Below are positions 1-5,303 of a stretch of DNA of 5,303 nt, piece by piece. Within the stretch, counting starts at the first letter, position 1, and every line of letters begins with the position of its first letter. The notes beneath the pieces were generated by a model. It searched no databases. It saw only the letters and a program-made list of their open reading frames with translations, and was not told the origin of the DNA. A program made the position numbers and the translations under genes. Source of the DNA: Planctomycetaceae bacterium (GTDB lineage: Bacteria; Planctomycetota; Planctomycetia; Planctomycetales; Planctomycetaceae); the NCBI GenBank assembly GCA_027080405.1, contig JALWSL010000412.1, positions 1 to 5,303 on the forward strand. Reading direction: 5' to 3'.

Positions 1-763
1 CCCCCAGATCAATCAGTTTCTTTTCCAGGGTATCGGTACCGGCAAAACAGGCAGGATTGATCGCCATTAAAAAATGTTCGGTACGTTCCAGCGCGGGACC
101 GCGTGTTTTTTCGGAAGGCATTTTTTGACCAGTCAGGCCGCATGTCAGAACTGCGTGCAACAATCCGAACGGGCCAGAAAGTTCATTCGGAATGAGGATT
201 TCGCTGCCGAGGTCGGCTTCAAATGAAAAATCGAACCCGACTGTATTTCCCTGATAGGGCAGGGCATAAGCAAAAGGTTGACGGCCAAAAAGCGGGTGCT
301 GGCTTCCGAAGGCTTCTACATGTGATTCATTAGCCGTGCTGGTGACGCAAACGCCGATCATTCCCTTCAACGCTGCCAGACGGGCGTAAACCAGAGGCGA
401 ACCCAAACGCTGGGAATTTGAAATCACAACAATGGCAACTCCCAGTTCTTTGGCCTTTTCGGTCGCCTGTTCCATCCCCTTGGTCGCTGCAACGTGTCCC
501 ATTCCCTCGTTCGCGTCGAAAAAACTGATCGCCGGGGTTTCTGTTTTTTGGATCGAAATCGCTCTCGGGTCGACATCGCCGGTATCAATGGAATAGACAT
601 GACCGGGAAGACTGGCACAACCTTCGGAGTGTCTGCCCAGGCGGTCTGCGTCAATCAGTCGATCAGCTGTCAGTTCGGCTTCAAATTCATACATTCCTTT
701 TTTTACCAGTACATTGACAAGGAAAGTACGCATTTGGGAACAGGGGGAGCAAGGTGTATTCAT
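1..763 (-). CDS. Ldh_2-family malate/L-lactate dehydrogenase-like protein, N-terminal part (cut by left edge)
   Basis: The 254 visible residues follow the Ldh_2 family, NAD(P)-dependent 2-hydroxyacid oxidoreductases such as malate, sulfolactate and ureidoglycolate dehydrogenase. Landmarks are an N-terminal helix (LVNVLVKKG, residues 16-23), DADRLGRHSEG (38-48, aligning with the family DxRGxxSHG motif), FFDANEGMGHVAA (81-93, family DGDNGxGQ), an AIVVISNS strand (110-117), and an FGRQPFAYALP segment (159-169, family GTNPxAxAxP). The family is usually about 330-350 residues, so the C-terminus lies outside the window. The ATG at 763 is preferred: it restores the N-terminal helix seen in relatives, a stop codon lies just upstream in frame, and a weak GAG precedes it. 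The ATG at 733 is the alternative and has no ribosome-binding site. The His of SHG is Glu47, the second catalytic His is replaced (Arg119), and the segment after FDFS is short. Fold assignment is fairly secure, but dehydrogenase activity is doubtful. Confidence 0.82.
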   Translation of the reverse strand, partial: MNTPCSPCSQMRTFLVNVLVKKGMYEFEAELTADRLIDADRLGRHSEGCASLPGHVYSIDTGDVDPRAISIQKTETPAISFFDANEGMGHVAATKGMEQATEKAKELGVAIVVISNSQRLGSPLVYARLAALKGMIGVCVTSTANESHVEAFGSQHPLFGRQPFAYALPYQGNTVGFDFSFEADLGSEILIPNELSGPFGLLHAVLTCGLTGQKMPSEKTRGPALERTEHFLMAINPACFAGTDTLEKKLIDLG

Positions 764-977
764 CGTCTCGGTCGAGTTCCATTATGGCTATTCAGATTTG
801 TGATAAAAAATGATCTCGAGCATTGAAGGTCGCCCTCAGTGATACCGTTTTCCGGATCTGAATTCCAGTTTGGGTGATCGAAACAGATCGCTGGTGCCGG
901 GGGATTTTGTCATTTCGGTCTGCTCCGCAGTTTATGGGGTTTTCGATACACTGGCAACGCATTCAAACAGAAGGCAA
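764..977. other. Intergenic gap between the propeller gene and the Ldh_2-like gene
   Basis: This 214-base stretch holds no convincing gene. On the minus strand a CATAAT hexamer at 786-781 could be a -10 element for the downstream gene, but the matching -35 position (809-804, TTTTTA) fits poorly, so a promoter here is only a possibility. A 25-codon minus-strand frame at 913-836 has a GGAG nine bases upstream but no recognisable product. I looked for a hairpin followed by a T-run after the propeller gene's stop codon. The only stem found is CTGC-GGA-GCAG, too short to call a terminator. Confidence 0.5.
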
Positions 978-3900
978 TCACTTTTGCGTGGACGCCTGAT
1001 TTTCCGGTTTGATCAGTTCAAACGCTGTTTGCCCACCCCATTCTTCAGCTTCCGGCATATATTTCATGGCAAACGACGTTTGCAGCGGGTAATTGCAGAC
1101 GCAACCGGTAGAAAAACAGGGGACATTCAACAATCCGTCTGCTGCGACAAGTGAGTTGCTGCACCCGGAACGTAGATTTCGCAAGCTGTACTCTTTGTGG
1201 CTTTCCACATCAACATAGGAGGCGCATTTGTTTCGCAGGAATAGCAGATGTTTGTTCCCGACGGTGTAGTTGCAACCTCCCGATCTGGTGAACAGTCGCG
1301 ATTTGTTGACCATCTCACCAGTTTCCAGATCGTACTGGTTTCCGGCCTGGTTGATAAACGTATCTTCCCGCATGATAATGGGCTGCAGTCCTGCGCGCTT
1401 TTCCCACAATTTTCTGCCGCTTTTTGCATCGATGGCGATTGCCTGATACAGTTTGCCAAGCAGCACAATCTGCTTTTTCTGTGAGAAGCAGACCCAGTCG
1501 TCGTAGGGACGGATAGCGAGTGGGCCACGCCCGGTCATCGCCTTGAAATCGTACCTGGTTTTGTATTCCCACTGTTTTTTTCCGGTGGTGGCATCGAATG
1601 CGTAGGTAACCGAAGGCAGTTCGCTCGGTAGGGTGCCCCGTCGTTTCAGCCGGTCAGCTTCCAACGGTGCCATCGAATCGGTCACGAAAACCGAGCCTCC
1701 CCCGATGGCCATGGCGTGAATGTTGTAGCGGTGTTCAGGAAACTTCACCCATAATTGTTTGCCGCTTTTTCGGTCGAATGCAAACAGCGCTTCGCAATCC
1801 CACAGGCCGGATTCAATGGCAGGATGCGAATGTCCCGGAGGCAGATCTTTTCCCATCGCGACAAACAGATGCGCATCTGTGACGCGCACATCCACCACGC
1901 CCCATGCATCAGTCGGTTTTCGATCAAACTGGCAGGAATACGTTTTTTCGATTGCCCCGGTAGCCGGGTTCAACAGGTCGCATTTCCCGTTCCGTCCGAC
2001 GAAGACTCCATCGGGCAGAGAGGCGAACCGGACATAGGGAGTTCCTGTTTCAAAATTCCAGAGCAGACGCCCGGTGTAGGCATCGATACCACTAAGCAGC
2101 TGCCGGATATCATCGAAGGCGAACATTCGCCCTCCTGCGACCTGTGGTTTCACACCGCGGCCGTAATCCTTATGTTTGTAGAAACCATGATCCGGCCCGT
2201 CCCCATACCAGAGAATTCCGAGTGGTGCCCTCACCAGATCGTCACGTGAAAAGTAGGTTCTTCCCGCATCCCCTCCTTCATGCGTCCAGTCGGCAGAACC
2301 GGGCAGGGGCCCCACTTTCCGAATGAGAAGCGACTCGCTTTCCTGCGCCAATTCGGCCGAAGCAAGTTTCTGACGGACGATCTGCTGTTTGAGTTGATCC
2401 AACTGTTTCGAAGCCCCCTGCAACCACAAGGTTCCTCCGTAAGGACGCAACACTTCATAGAACCGGGACAGGGCGGTTGTTGAAATCGGTTTTGTCGTCT
2501 CTGCGGCAGGATGAATGATCAAATTCGCCAGATAGGGCGGGAAGCGGAATGTTTCCGGATCGCCCACAAACAGTTCGGCACGGGTTCCATACAGATTTGC
2601 TTCTGCAAGTTGTTGTCGCAGAATGTTTACTCTGTCGCGGTTATTATCAACTACGATCAGTTTCAGTTTCGAGCGGGTGAGCAGTTCTTCCACCATTCCC
2701 GGCTGATCCAGTCCCAGTACGATCGCGTATCCCTCATCGACTTTCGATTGCTCCAGAATGTGGGAGACCTGTTCGCTCGCCAAGACAGACTGCCTGGCCA
2801 GTTCCTTTTTCGGGAAAGGATGCCCTTTGGCTGAGGTCTGCTTCCCGCCAAAGCAGAGGATTTTACCGTTGGTCAAAGCGACAATCAGTTTGCCATCCGC
2901 TGCGATTAAACTGCCGGGGACGTCTTCAAGCTGTTTCTTCCAGACAAGTTTCGGCTTCGTTTTATCTTCTTTCGCAAGTTCGATGGCAACCAATGTTTTA
3001 TTGACGTGCGTGTAGAGCCGATTTCCCGCCTTGATCAAACATTTCGAAGTCGCCCCTTTATTGCCCTCTACATAAAATCGGTCCCACAGTTTTTCAGCCT
3101 CCCACTTTGCGGGATGATACGTTCTTTCCCCTACCTTTTTGTCGTAAAGAGATGTTTCCGTTTTATTCAGATTGTAGGCGTATAGAAATTCGCCCTGCAT
3201 TCCGTAAGATAGCCCGTGATCGAAGACGGAACGGTAGTTCAAGCCGGGCATGAACTTGTAGCCCCAGAATGGCCCTTCAAACAGATCGCGCTTCGGTGTA
3301 CTCCACGATTTCGGGGCCTCTTTTCCGGCCGATTTCCAGCGATCCCCGACTTCTCTCCCATCTTCGGCGTTGACAACCCCGGTTTCTCCCACAAACAGGA
3401 ATTTACCGCCGGCGGTCACTCGTGAATCACCATTGCGATACCCTTGCACGTATTGCACGAGTTTGCCTGTGTCCGGCTCGAAACCGGCTGGCATCGAACG
3501 ACCGTTGGGCACCTGCAGTTTCCCATCTGCAAACAGAAAATAGCCTTGAGGTGATAATCCGGCTTCGCTGAGGTAGTTATGGTCGATACGCACCTGTTTG
3601 ATATAGCCGACTTCACTGTTTCGCCATTTCAGTTGGCCTGTCTCCGCATCGACCGCGATGATGAATACGCCCATTGAAGGCCAGATGCCGGCTCCGAAAT
3701 AGATGACACCATCTTTCAAAACCGCACCACCTCGAACAGGCCAGTAGGAAATCAGCCGGGCATTTCCCAACTGACGGTAATCGGGACGTTTGGCCGGTGC
3801 TCCGCGCACTTTCCATCTTTCTTCTCCCGTGGCTGCATCCAGACAGTAAAGATAGCCATCATCAGAACCGACGGCGACTTTGCCATTCCACGCAACCGGG

Positions 3901-4244
3901 GCGCAGCGGATCGGGCCATCAGTGTAGAAGGTCCATTTCGCATCACCAGTTTCAGTATCGAAGGCACGCAAACTGCCGTCGTACGAGGAACCGACAAACA
4001 GCGTCTTTCCGACGACGATCGGTTCGTTGACCGCATCGAACTGCAGTCGCGGTTCATTCGGCCAGGCTACTTTCGCTGTGGGGGTTTCACGGGACCACTG
4101 CAGATGAATTTCATCGGGCAGCTTTTCAGATGTCACTCCGCTGCGCGCTGTGTCGTGCCGCCACATCGGCCAGTCTGCTGCCTCAACAAAAAACGGAGAA
4201 AAGGGAATCAGGCAGATAATGAAAGCGAACGTAAATAATCTCAT
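978..4244 (-). CDS. Secreted PQQ-like beta-propeller protein with internal methyltransferase-like domain
   Basis: The product is 1088 residues. It begins with a signal peptide (1-22), so it should act in the periplasm or beyond. Seven clear PQQ-propeller docking motifs of the form A-x-D-x-x-(T/S)-G-x-x-x-W are visible: residues 94-104, 134-144, 197-207, 719-729, 822-832, 882-892 and 937-947. More worn copies lie between them. They form two groups, about 23-466 and 651-1060, each opening with an ADW motif. Between them, about residues 480-645, lies a Rossmann-type domain resembling class I SAM methyltransferases. The last 100 residues carry six Cys. The reading frame stays open for 93 codons upstream into the neighbouring gene, but the ATG at 4244 is chosen because it gives a signal peptide and has a GGGGA six bases upstream. 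BamB-like scaffolds and quinoprotein dehydrogenases share this propeller fold. I see no basis for claiming PQQ binding or a specific reaction. It follows the ThiF-like gene by 71 bp. Confidence 0.88.
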   Translation of the reverse strand: MRLFTFAFIICLIPFSPFFVEAADWPMWRHDTARSGVTSEKLPDEIHLQWSRETPTAKVAWPNEPRLQFDAVNEPIVVGKTLFVGSSYDGSLRAFDTETGDAKWTFYTDGPIRCAPVAWNGKVAVGSDDGYLYCLDAATGEERWKVRGAPAKRPDYRQLGNARLISYWPVRGGAVLKDGVIYFGAGIWPSMGVFIIAVDAETGQLKWRNSEVGYIKQVRIDHNYLSEAGLSPQGYFLFADGKLQVPNGRSMPAGFEPDTGKLVQYVQGYRNGDSRVTAGGKFLFVGETGVVNAEDGREVGDRWKSAGKEAPKSWSTPKRDLFEGPFWGYKFMPGLNYRSVFDHGLSYGMQGEFLYAYNLNKTETSLYDKKVGERTYHPAKWEAEKLWDRFYVEGNKGATSKCLIKAGNRLYTHVNKTLVAIELAKEDKTKPKLVWKKQLEDVPGSLIAADGKLIVALTNGKILCFGGKQTSAKGHPFPKKELARQSVLASEQVSHILEQSKVDEGYAIVLGLDQPGMVEELLTRSKLKLIVVDNNRDRVNILRQQLAEANLYGTRAELFVGDPETFRFPPYLANLIIHPAAETTKPISTTALSRFYEVLRPYGGTLWLQGASKQLDQLKQQIVRQKLASAELAQESESLLIRKVGPLPGSADWTHEGGDAGRTYFSRDDLVRAPLGILWYGDGPDHGFYKHKDYGRGVKPQVAGGRMFAFDDIRQLLSGIDAYTGRLLWNFETGTPYVRFASLPDGVFVGRNGKCDLLNPATGAIEKTYSCQFDRKPTDAWGVVDVRVTDAHLFVAMGKDLPPGHSHPAIESGLWDCEALFAFDRKSGKQLWVKFPEHRYNIHAMAIGGGSVFVTDSMAPLEADRLKRRGTLPSELPSVTYAFDATTGKKQWEYKTRYDFKAMTGRGPLAIRPYDDWVCFSQKKQIVLLGKLYQAIAIDAKSGRKLWEKRAGLQPIIMREDTFINQAGNQYDLETGEMVNKSRLFTRSGGCNYTVGNKHLLFLRNKCASYVDVESHKEYSLRNLRSGCSNSLVAADGLLNVPCFSTGCVCNYPLQTSFAMKYMPEAEEWGGQTAFELIKPENQASTQK
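2310..2807 (-). other. Methyltransferase-like Rossmann domain inside the propeller protein
   Basis: This segment encodes about residues 480-645. After a helical lead (SVLASEQVSHILEQS), the pattern is strand-loop-helix AIVLGLDQPGMVEELL (507-522), then strand KLIVVDNN (528-535) ending in an acidic residue, then AELFVGDPETF (556-566), then ANLIIHPA (573-580), then YEVLRPYGGTLWL (596-608). This order matches motifs I to IV and post-motifs of class I SAM-dependent methyltransferases. The second-strand Asp533 and the GD at 561-562 are kept. The first glycine loop is worn: GLDQPG instead of the usual GxGxG. Fold assignment is by pattern only. Catalysis is unproven and could be absent. Confidence 0.68.
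4179..4244 (-). other. Predicted Sec signal peptide of the propeller protein
   Basis: The first 22 residues contain Arg2, an uninterrupted hydrophobic stretch from about Leu3 to Val20 and a VEA-AD site that fits the small-x-Ala rule for signal peptidase I, with cleavage expected after Ala22. There is no lipobox Cys at the cleavage site, so a lipoprotein is unlikely. The mature protein would begin directly with the first propeller motif, ADWPMWRHD. Confidence 0.75.
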
Positions 4245-4255
4245 AATAATTCCCC
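4245..4255 (-). promoter_or_regulatory. Ribosome-binding site deciding the propeller gene start
   Basis: Reading the minus strand, GGGGA (4255-4251) lies six bases before the ATG at 4244. It is a partial match to the Shine-Dalgarno sequence. Together with the signal peptide it supports this start over others in the open frame that continues into the upstream gene. Confidence 0.45.
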
Positions 4256-4315
4256 GTCTGATCTGGACAGAATCGGTGTGAAATCGTGGCCTGCCAACTG
4301 CACTGCTTCCTGGGA

Positions 4316-5095
4316 TCAATCCGCAAACAGCCTGCTGCAAATGTTGCAGTTTTTGTCTCGTGAAATGGCCCATTTGCGAAACGTCATGTCCCGTAAATCG
4401 AACGCGAGCATTTGTGAATAAAGAGGCTCCCCGAGTCCTGAAATGACCTTGATCGCTTCCATCGCCGCCATGCATCCAACTGTTCCGGAGACGGCACCGA
4501 AGACCGGAAACTCCCGTTTCCATTGTGGAGGGTCAACCGGATGCAGGCACGCCAGGCAGGGTGTCTTTCCCGGAATGATCGTCGTGATTTGTGCTTCCAA
4601 ATCGTACATCGCGCATTCGATAATCGGCTTGTTCTGCAAGACAGCCTGACGATTCATCGCGAAGCGTTCATCGAACAGGGGCGCACAATCGATAATGAGA
4701 TCGACCTGTTCAACAATGCCGGCTGCGTTTTCTTCATTGATATTTTCTGCATAAGGAACGATCTCCAGACGCGGATTCAACTCTTTCAATCGTCTTTCAA
4801 CCGATTCAATACGAGGTTTACCGAGCCAGTTGTGCGTCATTAAAAGCTGTCGGTTCAAATCGCTCTGTTTGACATTTCCCGCATGGGCAACCACGAGTTT
4901 TCCGATCCCGGCTGCTGCCAGTTCGTAAGCGACAACCGATCCCAGACCGCCACAGCGCGAAACGAGAACCGATGCGCCTTTGAGCGATTCCTGGCCGAGT
5001 TCCCCAAAGCCGGGAACCCACATTTGCCATTCGTAGGTAGCCCGTTCCTCATCGGTCAGTGGGACAGGATCAGTCAGTGGAGAATGTTCTGCCAT
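4316..5095 (-). CDS. ThiF/MoeB/HesA-family (E1-like) protein with degenerate nucleotide site
   Basis: The 259-residue product aligns along its length with the E1-like adenylyltransferases that activate ThiS, MoaD and related ubiquitin-like proteins. Visible landmarks are GFGELGQESLKGASVLV (29-45), the nucleotide loop SRCGGLGS (46-53), DLNRQLL (79-85), LGKPRIESVERRLKELNP (91-108), DLIIDCAPLFDER (132-144), and GTVGCMAAMEAIKVISGLG (204-222). Two CxxC pairs, Cys180/Cys183 and Cys250/Cys253, form the expected structural zinc site. Compared with E. coli MoeB as I recall it, ATP-site residues are changed: Arg14 to Trp23, Asp62 to His71, Asn70 to Asp79, Lys86 to Arg95, Asp130 to Pro139. Only Arg73 (Arg82 here) remains. 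The fold is therefore secure, but canonical adenylation is doubtful. The ATG at 5095 is preceded by a weak GAAGAA. The gene lies 35 bp after the thiolase and 71 bp before the propeller gene. No ThiS/MoaD-like gene is in the window. Confidence 0.87.
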   Translation of the reverse strand: MAEHSPLTDPVPLTDEERATYEWQMWVPGFGELGQESLKGASVLVSRCGGLGSVVAYELAAAGIGKLVVAHAGNVKQSDLNRQLLMTHNWLGKPRIESVERRLKELNPRLEIVPYAENINEENAAGIVEQVDLIIDCAPLFDERFAMNRQAVLQNKPIIECAMYDLEAQITTIIPGKTPCLACLHPVDPPQWKREFPVFGAVSGTVGCMAAMEAIKVISGLGEPLYSQMLAFDLRDMTFRKWAISRDKNCNICSRLFAD

Positions 5096-5130
5096 AGGAA
5101 ATTCTTCGTTGGAAACCGAAGGTTAAATGT

Positions 5131-5303
5131 TCAAGCCCGTTCGAGCCACAACGCAACACCCTGACCGCCGCCCACGCACAGGCTGACCAGACCGTGTGAG
5201 AGATCCTGCTGCTTCAATGCCCGCAGATTCGTCAAAATCAATCGGGCACCGGTTGCTCCCACAGGATGACCAAGCGCGATTGCGCCGCCGTTGACGTTCA
5301 GCT
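5131..5303 (-). CDS. Thiolase (acetyl-CoA C-acyltransferase), C-terminal end only (cut by right edge)
   Basis: Only the last 56 complete codons are present, and the N-terminus lies beyond the right edge. The sequence carries both C-terminal thiolase signatures: [19 protein letters not shown] (visible residues 2-20), containing the catalytic His of GHP, and CVGGGQG (42-48), containing the second active-site Cys. Thiolases condense two acyl-CoA units or cleave 3-ketoacyl-CoA in fatty-acid oxidation, ketone-body or PHB pathways. The C-terminus alone does not separate the biosynthetic from the degradative type. The frame ends at a TGA (5133-5131), followed 35 bp later by the ThiF-like start, so the two genes are probably co-transcribed. 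Catalytic residues in this part are intact. Confidence 0.93.
   Translation of the reverse strand, partial: LNVNGGAIALGHPVGATGARLILTNLRALKQQDLSHGLVSLCVGGGQGVALWLERA

Noticed and set aside
424..654. 76-codon minus-strand frame within the Ldh_2-like region
   Set aside because: It is a shadow in a different frame from the Ldh_2-like protein, whose motifs are continuous across the same bases.
687..782. Minus-strand frame beginning MELDRDDEYTLLPLFP, reminiscent of the Lon substrate-binding domain start
   Set aside because: It stops after about 31 codons and overlaps the Ldh_2-like N-terminus in another frame. The likeness to LPLFP is short enough to be chance.
836..913. 25-codon minus-strand frame (MTKSPGTSDLF...) in the gap after the propeller gene
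   Set aside because: A GGAG lies nine bases upstream, but the peptide is very short, unrecognised and without further support, so it was not called a gene.
870..1154. 94-codon plus-strand open frame overlapping the end of the propeller gene
   Set aside because: It overlaps the conserved Cys-rich C-terminus on the other strand and has no domain signature.
1755..2249. 164-codon plus-strand open frame
   Set aside because: It lies entirely opposite the propeller gene, its translation has no recognisable motif, and the minus-strand frame carries clear propeller repeats.
4245..4315. Possible separate promoter for the propeller gene
   Set aside because: No paired -35 and -10 elements could be supported in these 71 bases.
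4245..4523. N-terminal extension of the propeller reading frame by 93 codons
   Set aside because: It overlaps the ThiF-like coding sequence, would bury the signal peptide, and has unlike composition. The ATG at 4244 has a ribosome-binding site.

Overview
The window most resembles a planctomycete chromosome (Planctomycetota, possibly a Gimesia-like lineage). Base composition is roughly balanced. The main evidence is a very long secreted PQQ-propeller protein with a methyltransferase-like insert and a Cys-rich C-terminus, a style I associate with this phylum. The assignment rests on protein style, not on a database match. All four genes lie on the minus strand, so transcription runs from high to low coordinates.

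In transcription order: (1) 5303-5131 is the C-terminal end of a thiolase (acetyl-CoA acetyltransferase / 3-ketoacyl-CoA thiolase), cut by the right edge. (2) After 35 bp, 5095-4316 encodes a 259-residue ThiF/MoeB/HesA (E1-like) protein. It keeps the fold and a four-Cys zinc site but has lost most nucleotide-binding residues. (3) After 71 bp, 4244-978 encodes a 1088-residue exported protein made of two PQQ-type beta-propeller halves with a SAM-methyltransferase-like domain between them. (4) After a 213-bp gap, 763-1 holds the N-terminal 254 residues of an Ldh_2-family (malate / sulfolactate / ureidoglycolate dehydrogenase-like) protein, cut by the left edge and lacking canonical catalytic residues.

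The tight spacing of the first three genes suggests one transcript. The fourth may have its own promoter in the 764-977 gap. The unusual theme is that three consecutive proteins have recognisable enzyme folds with eroded or non-canonical active sites. No mobile element, CRISPR array, tRNA, rRNA or convincing terminator was seen. The long plus-strand open frames all lie opposite these genes and look like shadows. No shared pathway for the four genes can be established from the sequence alone.
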